NCBI RefSeq assembly: GCF_019449275.2
Contig: NZ_JAHZQZ020000022.1
Span: forward strand, 124,001 to 188,000
Length of the DNA stretch: 64,000 nt
Source of the DNA: Microbacterium sp. HD4P20
GTDB taxonomy: Bacteria; Actinomycetota; Actinomycetes; Actinomycetales; Microbacteriaceae
Direction of reading: 5' to 3'
Shown: one piece after another, positions 9,682 to 18,600 of the stretch
Numbering within the stretch: the stretch's first letter is position 1
How the letters are laid out: the number at the start of each line of letters is the position of its first letter
The notes under the pieces: generated by a model
Database searches by the model: none
Told to the model about the DNA's origin: nothing
What the model saw: the letters and a program-made list of their open reading frames with translations, nothing else
Position numbers and translations under genes: made by a program

Positions 9682-9716
9682 TTTCACCCCCGGATCAGAC
9701 TGATTTCACCCCGGGG
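9682..9716. promoter_or_regulatory. Candidate LuxR-regulator binding repeat, copy B
   Basis: TTTCACCCCCGGATCA (9682-9697) is followed by TTTCACCCCGGGG (9704-9716), direct repeats 22 bases apart or two helical turns. The first is identical to the 16-mer at 138-153. They lie between the upstream LuxR gene and the predicted adhesin promoter. The pattern fits tandem dimer sites for a LuxR-type activator; which regulator binds is not known. Confidence 0.45.
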
Positions 9717-9732
9717 CGACGGAGAGGGTGAG

Positions 9733-11241
9733 CTACTCTCGGCCGCGCGAGGCGATGCGCAGGGCGTGCTCCCGCCCGCTGGCACCGAGCTTGCGATATA
9801 GCGCGCGAAGATGCGTCTTGGCCGTGTTCGGGGAGATGTGCAGGGCCGCGGCGAGGCCCTTGATCGACGGGTGCTGACGGAGGGCGTCCAGCACTTCGCG
9901 TTCGCGTGGCGTCAATACGACCCGCGAAGCGGACGGTGCGAGTGGATAGATCTCCGGCAGCGGAGATGGATGAGATCGCAGTCGCCGGGCGACCTCATCG
10001 CGCACTTCCACCGACCCTTCGATGAGCGCGTCGAAGGCCTGGGTGTGGTCGAGCGACAGCGCCACCGAACGGAGGGACTCGACATCGACAGGCTCGCCCA
10101 TGTACTGTCCGGCGGTGGCCTGAACGACACGCCAGTTCGGCGAGAACTGCACCCGGCCGCCGGTCTGCTCCTCCGCCTCGGAGAGCTGGGCCAGCGCCTG
10201 CGCGTGCTTGCCTTGCAGGACATGCAGCCGCGAACGTGAGGTCAGTATCGACCGGTGCACGTCGCTGATCCCGGCTGCGCTGAGGACGTGCTCCGCCGCC
10301 GAGAGGTTGCCGAGGGTCTGATACAGATCCGCCAGGTCAGCGCGCAGCTGATCTCCAGCCATCGACCCCGGTCGCATGAGACGTCGACTGGTCATCAGGT
10401 GGTCCTCGACCTCGTGCACCATCAGTTCGCGGTCGCCCCAGTACAGCGCGTTGCGCGCGCGCAGGTGCACCCGCATCCATGAGAACTCGCTCGTGGCGTC
10501 GAGCTCGCTCGCCGCCGCGACCCAGGAGGCGGCATCCTGTCGCTGCAGCCGACCGACCGCGGTCAGCGCCCTCGCATACACCGCCACCTCTCCGCTTCGA
10601 CCGGAGAGGTCGGGGGTCGCCCCTTGCAATTCCCGATCTGCCCTGGCGTAGTTCCCCGCGAAGGCGTATCCCAAGCTGAGGTACCACGAGGCGACCCGCT
10701 CGAAGGGGTGAGCCGACCGCACTCGCGCCCATCGCCGGGCTTCGGAGAAGCATGCCAACGCCGAGGCGATGTCACCGGCGAGGAGCTTGGCGGTGCCGGC
10801 GCGCAGCAGCACCGGGGCCAGGACGTCGTGGAAGCCGTCGTTGTCGGTAGCCCGGTCGATCGTCTCCAAGATCTGCGAGGCTGTGTCGCTCGCGTCTGCG
10901 GTACGGCCGACGGCGAGATGCTGCCGCAGCGTGCCGGTGAGGAGGCCCAGCCTGTCTCTCGTGGCGGGATGCTCCTGCGAGTGCACCCATTCACGGAAGC
11001 GCGCGAAATCTCGCCCGTCGATCATGCCGACCGAGTGGCGCGCGCCGCGCGCGAGCGACCTCGACATGAGGTAGCGCGGATGGTCGCGCAGCCACTGCTC
11101 TGGGACCGCTTCGAGGGCGCTGCGCAGCTCGTTGGGCTGCAGCAGCAAGTACGCGAAGAACCGATCGTCCAGGAGTGCGGCCAACTCATCCCACCGCTCG
11201 TCGCGAGTGATGGCCTCTAGCTCGCCTGCGTCGCCGCTCAC
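9733..11241 (-). CDS. LuxR-family transcriptional regulator upstream of the adhesin
   Basis: A 502-residue protein of the same design as the regulator at 151-1764: a long helical, TPR-like sensor arm and a C-terminal LuxR helix-turn-helix (LTPREREVLDALRQHP, ISPNTAKTHLRALYRKLG). No Walker A ATPase motif is present, unlike classical LAL regulators. It ends 160 bases before the adhesin start on the same strand. The gap holds two TTTCACCCC repeats and a promoter-like pair, so the adhesin is probably transcribed from its own regulated promoter rather than by read-through. Upstream, the terminator at 11331-11363 separates it from the WYL gene. The two regulators could act as a pair or antagonists; that is inference. 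Confidence 0.8.
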   Translation of the reverse strand: MSGDAGELEAITRDERWDELAALLDDRFFAYLLLQPNELRSALEAVPEQWLRDHPRYLMSRSLARGARHSVGMIDGRDFARFREWVHSQEHPATRDRLGLLTGTLRQHLAVGRTADASDTASQILETIDRATDNDGFHDVLAPVLLRAGTAKLLAGDIASALACFSEARRWARVRSAHPFERVASWYLSLGYAFAGNYARADRELQGATPDLSGRSGEVAVYARALTAVGRLQRQDAASWVAAASELDATSEFSWMRVHLRARNALYWGDRELMVHEVEDHLMTSRRLMRPGSMAGDQLRADLADLYQTLGNLSAAEHVLSAAGISDVHRSILTSRSRLHVLQGKHAQALAQLSEAEEQTGGRVQFSPNWRVVQATAGQYMGEPVDVESLRSVALSLDHTQAFDALIEGSVEVRDEVARRLRSHPSPLPEIYPLAPSASRVVLTPREREVLDALRQHPSIKGLAAALHISPNTAKTHLRALYRKLGASGREHALRIASRGRE

Positions 11242-11330
11242 GCGTGGTCTCTATATGTCTCGCTCAGTGCGCGCCCCCCGGTACGACTCTTGACCTCGGC
11301 CAACAGGCTATAAGCCGTGAGGAGATGACG

Positions 11331-11363
11331 GGCCGGGCTTCACCCTGCGGGTGAAGCCCGGCC
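11331..11363 (-). terminator. Hairpin terminator of the WYL regulator gene
   Basis: A 15-bp perfect stem (GGCCGGGCTTCACCC and complement) with a TGC loop abuts the stop codon of the WYL gene at 11363. No U-tract is obvious. It stops minus-strand transcription before the LuxR gene. Confidence 0.6.
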
Positions 11364-12325
11364 TAAGTCGCGGACTCGCCTCTGCTCGCACGAAGAAACC
11401 TCGTAGAGAGGCGGTCGAACGCCATCGCAAGCTCATCTCCCTCGATCACCTCGAGGTCGAAGTCGAGTTGCGCCATCCACAGCGCGAGCCGGTGCGGATC
11501 GTCGGAACCGAGCTCGAGATGGCAGGTGGACTCGTCGACCACCTGGATGTCGACGGGGATGACGATCTTGGCGGCGACCTCGGCGGCAGGAGCATGCACC
11601 AGCACGCGGGCACGATACGTCCAGCCGGCCTGGATGACGCGTCTCACGACATACTCGACGACGTCGTCCTCCGGAATCATTCGGGGCCGGAACCGCGCGC
11701 CCGTCGGTGTGTGCGAAACCATGCGGTCCACTCGGAAGACGCGCCAGTCGCCACGGTCGAGATCCCAGGCGAGCAGGTACCAGAGCGACCCCCAGCTCAC
11801 GAGCCGTTGCGGTTCGATGTGCCTTGGCTCCTCGCTGCCCCCGGGCTTCGTGTAACCGAAGCGAAGCCTTTCGTGGGCGCGGATCGCGGAGGCGACCGCG
11901 CTGAGCATCGAGAGGTCGAGCGGCGGTTGAGCCCCGGGCACGATGCTCGTCGCCCCGCGCACCGCGTCGACGCGCCGACGCAGGTGCGAGGGCATCACCT
12001 GCTCGAGCTTCGCGAGTGCGGTGAGGGATGTCTCTTCGACACCGAGCCGCCACGTCGCCACTGCGCCAAGCCCGACCGCGACCGCGACCGCCTCGTCGTC
12101 GTCGAGCAGCAGCGGCGGCATCGCCGTCCCGGCGACCAGCCGGTACCCGCCGGCAACGCCCGGGCGTGCGTCCACCGGGTAGCCGAGGGACCGCAGCTTG
12201 CCGATGTCGGCTCGGACGGTCCTCGTACTCACAGCCAGCCGCTCGGCCAACTCGGAACTCGTCCATTCGCGTCTGAGCTGGAGCAGCGACAGCAGTTCGA
12301 GCAGACGAGCCGAGGTCTCCAACAT
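11363..12325 (-). CDS. YafY-type HTH-WYL transcriptional regulator
   Basis: A 320-residue regulator. Residues 1-60 are a winged helix (LLELLSLLQLRREWTSSELA, STRTVRADIGKLRSLGYPV). Residues ~135-305 are a WYL domain, including HIEPQRLVSWGSLWYLLAWDLDRGDWRVFRVDRM, a fold thought to sense ligands or nucleic acid. Start: MLETSARLL matches the family; a GTG two codons upstream (12331) is possible. It is divergent from the epoxide hydrolase at 12389 with 63 bases between them, so it probably controls that gene and itself. The frame stays open a further kilobase upstream, but that is antisense to the hydrolase and not coding. Confidence 0.88.
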   Translation of the reverse strand: MLETSARLLELLSLLQLRREWTSSELAERLAVSTRTVRADIGKLRSLGYPVDARPGVAGGYRLVAGTAMPPLLLDDDEAVAVAVGLGAVATWRLGVEETSLTALAKLEQVMPSHLRRRVDAVRGATSIVPGAQPPLDLSMLSAVASAIRAHERLRFGYTKPGGSEEPRHIEPQRLVSWGSLWYLLAWDLDRGDWRVFRVDRMVSHTPTGARFRPRMIPEDDVVEYVVRRVIQAGWTYRARVLVHAPAAEVAAKIVIPVDIQVVDESTCHLELGSDDPHRLALWMAQLDFDLEVIEGDELAMAFDRLSTRFLRASRGESAT

Positions 12326-12388
12326 GTTCACGATGATCTCAGCAATCGCGGAAGCTAACCTGCCGCATTGCCTGCGAGCGTGAGAGCC

Positions 12389-13531
12389 ATGAATGAGAAC
12401 AAGGCACTCACCCCGTTCCGCATCGACGTTCCTCAGGCGGACCTCGATGACCTGCGCACGCGACTGGCACACACACGCTGGCCGAACCCCACGCCTGGCC
12501 GAGACGATCGCGCGGACTTCAGCCGCGGCATCCCGCTGACCTACCTCAAGGAGCTCGCCGAATACTGGGGCGGCCAGTTCGACTGGCGCGCGCGGGAGGC
12601 GAAGCTCAACGAGTTCGAACAGCTCACGACGCTCGTCGACGGCCAGACCTTCCACGTCGTCCACGTCCGCTCGGCGAAGCCGGACGCCACCGCGCTGATG
12701 CTGAACCACGGCTGGCCGAGTTCCTTCGTCGACTACCAGCACCTCATCCCGCTGCTGACCGACGAGTTCCACGTCGTCATTCCGTCGCTGCCCGGATTCG
12801 GGTTCTCCACCCCGCTGTCGGCGACCGGCTGGGAGCTGGCGCGGACGGCGGAGGCGTATGCCGAGATCATGACGCGTCTCGGGTACGACAAGTTCGCGGT
12901 CCACGGCACCGACGTCGGCGCGGGCACGGCCGGCCGCCTGGCCGCCGTCTACCCGGAGCGCGTCATCGGCCTGCACCTCGGCGCCGACCGCGCCGTCATC
13001 GGGCTGGCCGGCGAGAAGTTCCCGTACCCCGGGGGCCTGTCCGACGACGAGACCGCCCAGCTCGAGGGGGTGCGTGCCGAGTATGCGGCCGAGCGCGGGT
13101 ATCTCGCCATGCAGGACCACCGTCCCGACACGATCGGCGCTGCACTCACCGATTCGCCGGTCGGCCAACTCGCGTGGATCGCCGAGAAATTCAAGACCAG
13201 AGCCGGCGCCGGCTACGGGACGCCGGACGACACGGTCGACCGGGATCAGCTCCTCACGAATGTCAGCCTGTACTGGTTCACCCGCAGCGGTGCCTCGAGC
13301 GCGCAGTTCTATTACGAGTCGGAGCACTCAACGCTCAACTTCATCATGGCCGCCGGCGTGCCGTCCGGATGGGCGGTGTTCGACACCCATCCGCTCGTGC
13401 GCCGCGTGATGGACCCGACGGAGGCGATCGGTCACTGGAGCGAGTTCACCGAGGGCGGTCACTTCCCGGCGATGGAGGAGCCGGAACTGCTCGCGGAGGA
13501 CATCCGCACGTTCTTCCGCGGCATCACCTGA
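12389..13531 (+). CDS. Epoxide hydrolase (EHN domain, alpha/beta fold)
   Basis: A 380-residue soluble enzyme that should open epoxides to diols. Residues ~8-115 are the EHN domain (FRIDVPQADLDDLRTRLAHTRWP). The alpha/beta-hydrolase core follows: oxyanion-hole motif NHGWP, nucleophile Asp in HGTDVGAG, and catalytic His in EGGHFPAMEEP near the end. Length matches the family. Start: MNENKAL; a TTG seven codons upstream is less likely. It is divergently arranged with a WYL regulator and followed after 86 bases by a two-component pair. Juvenile-hormone or microsomal-type hydrolase labels from databases should be read only as family names; the substrate is unknown. Confidence 0.88.
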   Translation: MNENKALTPFRIDVPQADLDDLRTRLAHTRWPNPTPGRDDRADFSRGIPLTYLKELAEYWGGQFDWRAREAKLNEFEQLTTLVDGQTFHVVHVRSAKPDATALMLNHGWPSSFVDYQHLIPLLTDEFHVVIPSLPGFGFSTPLSATGWELARTAEAYAEIMTRLGYDKFAVHGTDVGAGTAGRLAAVYPERVIGLHLGADRAVIGLAGEKFPYPGGLSDDETAQLEGVRAEYAAERGYLAMQDHRPDTIGAALTDSPVGQLAWIAEKFKTRAGAGYGTPDDTVDRDQLLTNVSLYWFTRSGASSAQFYYESEHSTLNFIMAAGVPSGWAVFDTHPLVRRVMDPTEAIGHWSEFTEGGHFPAMEEPELLAEDIRTFFRGIT

Positions 13532-13617
13532 CCTGCGCCGAGCGCGGTGGGTGACCAATGGCACGGTTGCCCCGCGCAGGTGGTTGTCTACACTCCTGGT
13601 AAACAGAGGAGGTCAGC

Positions 13618-14313
13618 GTGACTGCTCCTCTTCGCGTGCTGGTCGTGGACGATCAGCATCTGGTCCGTGAGGGCATCCGCAGTCTGCTCGGGTTGAGCCA
13701 GGAGATCGAAGTCGTCGGGGACTGTGCGGACGGGAACGAAGCTCTGCAGTTCATGACGGCCGGCATGGCAGACGTGGTCCTTCTGGATCTGCGGATGCCG
13801 GGACTGGACGGCATTGCGACGCTCGATGCCATGCGTGCACGCGGACTGGACATTCCCGTGCTCGTTCTCACGACCTTCGACGACGACGAGCTCGTCCTCA
13901 GCGCGCTCGAGTCCGGCGCGAAAGGCTACATGCTGAAGGACGTGACACTCGACCAGCTCCTGGGTGGCATCCGGACGGTTGCCGCCGGGGGAACCCTGCT
14001 CCAGCCGGCTCTGACCGACCGGCTGCTGCGCGCGGTCGCACGCTACCCGCATGAAACGGCTCGGGGGCCACGACTGGAGGACCTCACCGATCGTGAACGT
14101 GACGTGCTCCGCCTGGCGGCGAGCGGCTGGTCCAACCGCCAGATCGCGAAGGGGCTGTTCCTTGCAGAGGGCACCGTCAAGAACCACATGTCGAGCGTGC
14201 TGATGAAGCTCGACGTCACCGATCGCACTCGTGCCGTGCTGCGGGCGCTGGAACTCGGCATCCTCACGCCGGGAGAGAACAGCTCGACCGAGGGAGGCGA
14301 TCGGGATGCGTGA
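13618..14313 (+). CDS. NarL/FixJ-family response regulator
   Basis: A 231-residue two-component output regulator. Receiver domain 1-120 has acidic pair DD11-12, phospho-acceptor D57 (LLDLRMPG), TT near 85 and K in GYMLKD. C-terminal LuxR helix-turn-helix at ~155-215 (LTDRERDVLRLAASGWSNRQIA, EGTVKNHMSSVL). GTG start is set by AGGAGG seven bases upstream. The partner kinase follows 45 bases later on the same strand, with the regulator gene first. Signal and targets unknown. Confidence 0.92.
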   Translation: MTAPLRVLVVDDQHLVREGIRSLLGLSQEIEVVGDCADGNEALQFMTAGMADVVLLDLRMPGLDGIATLDAMRARGLDIPVLVLTTFDDDELVLSALESGAKGYMLKDVTLDQLLGGIRTVAAGGTLLQPALTDRLLRAVARYPHETARGPRLEDLTDRERDVLRLAASGWSNRQIAKGLFLAEGTVKNHMSSVLMKLDVTDRTRAVLRALELGILTPGENSSTEGGDRDA

Positions 14314-14358
14314 GCACCGGCGCCCTCGTCATGCGACACGGCTTCGCGGACTTCTGTC

Positions 14359-15552
14359 ATGAATCCTCCGGCGCGATCGCGGTGGACGCCGCAGCGCAAA
14401 CTCGCGTGGGCGAGCATCGCGTGCGCGGACATTCCCGCCATCATCGTGCTGCTGGAATCCACCCTCACCGATCTCGGCGGACCGTCGATGCCGTGGGTAT
14501 GGTGGTCGATTTTCCTTCTCTTCATCCTCGCGCTGATGCTCATCCACGGGTTGGCGCCGCGGCCCCGCCGAGTCCCGGTGAATGCGTTGCTGGTCCTTCT
14601 GATCACGCTCGGCCTCGCCCTCGTGGCGCTCTATCCGGAGCAGGGCGGGAATGCACTGCTGTTCGGCGTGGTCACGATGGCGGCCGTCTCGTACTACTGG
14701 TCGCTTCGCGCGGTCGTGGTGGTGGCGGCGGTCCAGACAGCGGCGATCGGGTTCCTCTTCGGCTCGGCCGGCTGGCCGCTCCCCGACGTGCTCATGGGAG
14801 TTTTCGCGTACGCCAATTTTCAGGTCTTCGGTTCGCTGGTGGTGTTCGCCTTGAGGAACGAGTCCGAGGCGCGAAAAGAGCTTGTCCTCGCCCACGCGGA
14901 GCTGCGATCGACCGCGGCCCTGCTGGAGTCCTCGACCCGAGAGGCAGAGCGGTTGAGGATCGCCCGCGACCTCCATGACCTTGCGGGACACCAGCTGACC
15001 GCGCTGTCCTTGGAACTCGAGGTGGCGTCGCATCTGACGGACGGTGACGCACAGAATCTGCACATCCTGCGGGCGCGATCCATCGCGAAGGAGCTGCTGG
15101 AGACTGTTCGCAACGCAGTGACGCAGATGCGTGCGACCCCACCGGACCTGACCTCGGCATTGATTGAGTTGGCGGAAGGCGTCCCGGGGCTCGAGGTGTC
15201 GCTGGAGGTGAACGGCGAGTCGCACGTGACACCGGCGCAGACCGCTGTCATCCTGCGCTGCGTTCAGGAGTCGATCACCAACACGCTGCGGCATTCCCGC
15301 GCGCGTTCAATGCGGATCGGCGTAGACGTCACGCCCCACGATGCCCGGCTGGCCATCGTGGACGACGGTGTGGGAACGACTCGGATCTCTCCGGGTCACG
15401 GCTTGACCGGCATGCGTGAGCGCGTCGAGCTCCTCGGCGGCACGTTGACGCTGGAGTCCGCGCCGCGCGCAGGGTTCACGATCTCGGCGCTCATTCCGCG
15501 CGCGACCCCATCGTGGTCGCCCGATGCGCTGGACCGATCCGCCGAGGCGTGA
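14359..15552 (+). CDS. NarL-type sensor histidine kinase
   Basis: A 397-residue membrane kinase. About five or six hydrophobic helices fill residues 18-168 with no large extracellular loop, so it probably senses something in or near the membrane. The HisKA_3 dimerisation helix carries the phospho-acceptor H206 in RIARDLHDLAGHQL. HATPase motifs follow: ESITNTLRHS (N box), VDDGVGT (G1) and GHGLTGMRERVELLGG. It is the obvious partner of the preceding response regulator. The last ~20 residues are a non-conserved tail. It converges with the small membrane gene ending at 15569. Confidence 0.9.
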   Translation: MNPPARSRWTPQRKLAWASIACADIPAIIVLLESTLTDLGGPSMPWVWWSIFLLFILALMLIHGLAPRPRRVPVNALLVLLITLGLALVALYPEQGGNALLFGVVTMAAVSYYWSLRAVVVVAAVQTAAIGFLFGSAGWPLPDVLMGVFAYANFQVFGSLVVFALRNESEARKELVLAHAELRSTAALLESSTREAERLRIARDLHDLAGHQLTALSLELEVASHLTDGDAQNLHILRARSIAKELLETVRNAVTQMRATPPDLTSALIELAEGVPGLEVSLEVNGESHVTPAQTAVILRCVQESITNTLRHSRARSMRIGVDVTPHDARLAIVDDGVGTTRISPGHGLTGMRERVELLGGTLTLESAPRAGFTISALIPRATPSWSPDALDRSAEA

Positions 15553-15568
15553 CGAGGGGATGCCTGCG

Positions 15569-15979
15569 TCATCCCCTTGGCGAGGTTCGCAGCGCCCGGG
15601 CCTGGAAGATCCCGAAGGCGAGGACGATGAGACCTTGCGCCACGGTCCACGCGACCCCGAAGCCGTTCAAGCCGAAGGGGTTGACCGCCGCAATCACAAA
15701 CGACGCCACCGCCCACAGGAAGTTGATGACCACCAGCACCCACGCGAGCGCCGCAGGGCGCCCGCCCGACCGCGCGACGACGAGGAGGCCGACGGTGACG
15801 ACGAGCAGGAAGATGCCCACCGTCAGATACAGCGGACTGGTGCCGCCGATCAACTCCGGGAGCAGCTGGTTCAACAGCAGGTACAGCACCGCGTTCGCAC
15901 CGGTGACCAGGCCGTCGACCAGGAACCACAGACGGTATCCGCTGCGGGCGGGCGAGGATGTACGAACAGTGCTACTCAT
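15569..15979 (-). CDS. Small four-helix membrane protein of unknown function
   Basis: A 136-residue protein with four predicted membrane helices (about 16-38, 49-68, 77-97 and 107-127), in length and layout like the SPW/DUF-type small membrane proteins of actinobacteria. No catalytic or binding motif is visible. Its ATG overlaps the end of the upstream glyoxalase-fold gene by 8 bases, so the two are co-transcribed. Confidence 0.7.
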   Translation of the reverse strand: MSSTVRTSSPARSGYRLWFLVDGLVTGANAVLYLLLNQLLPELIGGTSPLYLTVGIFLLVVTVGLLVVARSGGRPAALAWVLVVINFLWAVASFVIAAVNPFGLNGFGVAWTVAQGLIVLAFGIFQARALRTSPRG

Positions 15980-16412
15980 GGGTTGCTCCTTCGGTTTCTG
16001 CGAGCGCTGACTCCGAGAACTGCTCGGCGAAGGCGCCCGAGGGTGGGATGGGGGTGATGATGTCGAGGAGGGCGCCGTCCGGGCCGGCGAAGATCGCGTG
16101 GCGTTGGCCGAAGTCCTCCGACCGCAACGGCAGCACGGGCTCCAGCCCGGCGGCTACGAGGCGATCATGGACGGCATCCACGTCGGGCACCTCGAAGTTG
16201 ATCAGGATGCCACGCGCAGTCACGCCGCGATACCCCTCGGGAATCGTGCTGTGGCTCGCCTCGAGAATCGCCAGTTCCCAGGAGCCGCTCTTGAGGCTGA
16301 CGTACCAATCCGACTCGAACGTCACCTCGAACCCGAAGTGCTCGCGGTAGAAACCCGCGCTGGTGGCGACGTCGGTGGTCAACAGCACCGGATACATGCT
16401 CGTCACGTCCAT
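15972..16412 (-). CDS. Glyoxalase/bleomycin-resistance (VOC) family protein
   Basis: A 146-residue protein of the vicinal-oxygen-chelate fold: two beta-alpha-beta-beta-beta units, with YPVLLTTDVATSAGFYREHFGFEV at the start and GRxAIFAGPDG-like QRHAIFAGPDGALLDI near the end. Such proteins are metal enzymes or drug binders; sequence alone does not say which. Start: MDVTSMYPV, as the longer frame upstream lacks conserved sequence. It overlaps the membrane-protein gene downstream and is divergent from the LysE exporter (125-base shared promoter region). Confidence 0.82.
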   Translation of the reverse strand: MDVTSMYPVLLTTDVATSAGFYREHFGFEVTFESDWYVSLKSGSWELAILEASHSTIPEGYRGVTARGILINFEVPDVDAVHDRLVAAGLEPVLPLRSEDFGQRHAIFAGPDGALLDIITPIPPSGAFAEQFSESALAETEGATHE

Positions 16413-16536
16413 CCCGCATCCTTCCGTCGTGAGCGCCTCCGACGCTATGGGCGGCAACCGTCCGCGCGCAGGTGCCATCAGTCATGTCATCCGGGCGCAT
16501 CGTTCCCCGGTGCTGGGCGGCCACTATGGTCGACCT

Positions 16537-17178
16537 ATGCCGTCGTGGGATGCCGTGCTCGCCTTCTCGATTGCCTCGCTGATCCTGATCGTGATCCCGG
16601 GGCCCAGTGTTCTGTTCGTCATCGGCCGATCGCTATCACTGGGCCGTCGCGGCGGTCTGCTGAGCGTTCTCGGCAACGAGCTGGGCGTGCTCCCGCTGGT
16701 CGTCGCCGTCGCCTTCGGGGTCGGCGCCGTGGTCGCCGAGTCGATCGTGCTGTTCACGATCGTGAAGCTGCTGGGTGCTGCGTACCTCATATATCTCGGC
16801 GTGCAGGCGATCCGTCACCGCCGCATCGACGTCACCACGGCGGGTCCGGTCGGCCGCACGCGCGAGTCGGCGGCGAAGACCATCGGCCAGGGCTTCATCG
16901 TGGGCATCACCAACCCGAAGACCATCGTGTTCTTCGTGGCCGCGCTGCCGCAGTTCGTGAACTTCCACGCCGGAGCGATTGCGCTGCAGATGATCGTGCT
17001 GGGAACCATCTTCACCCTCATCGCCTTCGTCTGCGACGCGATCTGGGCCCTCCTCGCGGGCACCGTCCGCACGTGGTTCGCCTCGTCTCCGCAGCGCATG
17101 TCGCGTTTGCGGGCGACGGGCGGCGGCATGATGATCGGGCTCGGCGGAACGCTCGCCCTGACGGGCAACAAGGCATGA
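16537..17178 (+). CDS. LysE/RhtB-family amino-acid exporter
   Basis: A 213-residue inner-membrane transporter with about six helices. It has the family signature near the N-terminus (IPGPSVLFVIGRSLSLGRRGG) and the internal GFIVGITNPKTIVFFVAALPQF segment. Length is standard for RhtB proteins, which export amino acids or homoserine-lactone-like compounds; the cargo is not predictable. Start: MPSWDAVL; the upstream frame is antisense to the divergent glyoxalase gene. A decayed phzF-like fragment follows directly. Confidence 0.9.
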   Translation: MPSWDAVLAFSIASLILIVIPGPSVLFVIGRSLSLGRRGGLLSVLGNELGVLPLVVAVAFGVGAVVAESIVLFTIVKLLGAAYLIYLGVQAIRHRRIDVTTAGPVGRTRESAAKTIGQGFIVGITNPKTIVFFVAALPQFVNFHAGAIALQMIVLGTIFTLIAFVCDAIWALLAGTVRTWFASSPQRMSRLRATGGGMMIGLGGTLALTGNKA

Positions 17179-17493
17179 GCGCCCAAGCTTCACGATGCGG
17201 GGCCCGCGGATCCGGGCCTGCTGGTGCAGGAGTGTGGCGCCGGGTTGATCCCTGTCCGGATCGATGGTGACCTGCTCGCATTCTCCGCGCCGCCGCGAAT
17301 CCGCTCCGGCGCACTCGACCCCGACCTGGTTTCGACCCTGGCCGTGATCCTGGGTATCGACGCCGGCACCGTCGTCGACGCCGAGTGGCTCGACAACGGC
17401 CCGGGCTGGGTCGGACTACAGCTCACCGACGCGAAGACCGTTCTGGGCCTGCGCCCCGACGCCTCCGCGCACCCTGGACGCTGGGACATCGGT
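17179..17493 (+). pseudogene. PhzF-family isomerase remnant
   Basis: About 95 codons resembling the middle of PhzF/YddE-type isomerases: LVQECGAGLIPVR, then DNGPGWVGLQL, then a D-I-G-V strand at the end. The usual N-terminal ~100 residues and the C-terminal domain (~100 residues) are missing, and the frame runs on into non-homologous sequence after 17493. No start codon or ribosome site fits. The break lies right after the LysE stop, suggesting a deletion that removed the gene's first part. From 17494 to 17687 I see no gene. Confidence 0.6.
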
Positions 17494-17687
17494 GTGCGTG
17501 ACAGTGGCGGTCATCGTCGGCATGACAGCGGGGATACACGGAACGCTGAACTATCGAATTGGGGGCATTTATGCGCGGAAGTGGACATGTGCGGACACAA
17601 GTCATTCCTGCCCGGCTTCGGCAGGGTCAACAGTCTCGAGAGCGATGCCGATCTTCACCGGCGGGTGCAGGGGCTTCGGTTCCGGGT

Positions 17688-18545
17688 TCAGTCCGTGAGG
17701 AACTTGGCGGCGATCGGGGCGAACTTCTCCCAGTACTGGAAGATGCCGCCGTGGCCGGAGTCCGGGTAGATGATCAGCTCGGACCCTGCGATCCGCCGGT
17801 GCAGGTCCTCGGACAGCACGGAGGGGACCATGCGGTCGTTGTCGCCGTTGGCGATCAGGGTCGGGCTCGTGATCACGGACAGGTCTGAGGGGGTCGAGCG
17901 CCCGTACCGTTGGATGGCCTTGAGCTGGCGGCTGAACGAGGCGTTGCTGATCGGCTTGTCACGGTCCTGAGTACGCTCCTTGAGGCGTTCGACGAACGCC
18001 TTACCGGCCCGCTTGCCGGCAGTGTCGCGGTTGAAGAAGAGGAACTCCTTCGGGTCGGACCGGGTGATCACGGAGCGGAAGATGTCCCAGTAGGTGGTGC
18101 CGACGACCTTGTCGATGTTCTTCCCACCGCGCGGGCCGGTGCCGGTGAGCACGAGCTTGCGCACCAGCCCGGGGTGGGCGACGACGAGGTCCTGGGCGAT
18201 CATGCCGCCCATCGAGAACGAGAAGATGTCGATCTTGTCGTAGCCCAGGCCCTTCGTGATGAACCGGTAGGCGTCGGCCGCGGCTTCTTCGAGGGTGTCG
18301 GGAACCCGCCCGGAGGAGGCACCGACGCCGAGCTGGTCGAAAGCGATGACGTGGCGGGTCTTCGCGATCTGGTCGATGACGCGCGGGTCCCAGTTGTCCA
18401 GGGTTGCGGCGAGGTGGACGAAGAAGATCACGGGGATCTCTTCTTTCGGGCCGAGTTCCCGGTAGGCGAAGGTGTCCCCGTCGACGGTGACGGTCTTGGC
18501 CGGGGCTTTGGCGTAGGAGGTGATGACGGGTTCGGTGGTGCTCAT
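17688..18545 (-). CDS. Alpha/beta-fold hydrolase (last gene of a three-gene operon)
   Basis: A 285-residue cytoplasmic hydrolase. Nucleophile Ser in the elbow FSFSMGGMIAQ, acid in NGDNDRMVP, His in YPDSGHGGIFQYW near the end; no signal peptide. Related to non-haem haloperoxidase-like or ester/lactone hydrolases. Ribosome site AAGGAG lies 10 bases before the ATG. The oxidoreductase gene ends 55 bases upstream and a second hydrolase of the same subfamily lies beyond it, all on the minus strand. The two share the FVYRELG / FAYRELG and DNWDP / DSWDP blocks, so they are ancient duplicates. Substrate unknown. Confidence 0.85.
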   Translation of the reverse strand: MSTTEPVITSYAKAPAKTVTVDGDTFAYRELGPKEEIPVIFFVHLAATLDNWDPRVIDQIAKTRHVIAFDQLGVGASSGRVPDTLEEAAADAYRFITKGLGYDKIDIFSFSMGGMIAQDLVVAHPGLVRKLVLTGTGPRGGKNIDKVVGTTYWDIFRSVITRSDPKEFLFFNRDTAGKRAGKAFVERLKERTQDRDKPISNASFSRQLKAIQRYGRSTPSDLSVITSPTLIANGDNDRMVPSVLSEDLHRRIAGSELIIYPDSGHGGIFQYWEKFAPIAAKFLTD

Positions 18546-18600
18546 GAGGGTGCTCCTTGAGGATCTGAGTGTGCTCGGAAAGCGGACTGGCGGATAGCGG

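Noticed and set aside
17494..17687. A small gene starting near 17569 (MRGSGHVRT...)
   Set aside because: The frame runs into the antisense of the hydrolase gene, has no ribosome site and no recognisable sequence.
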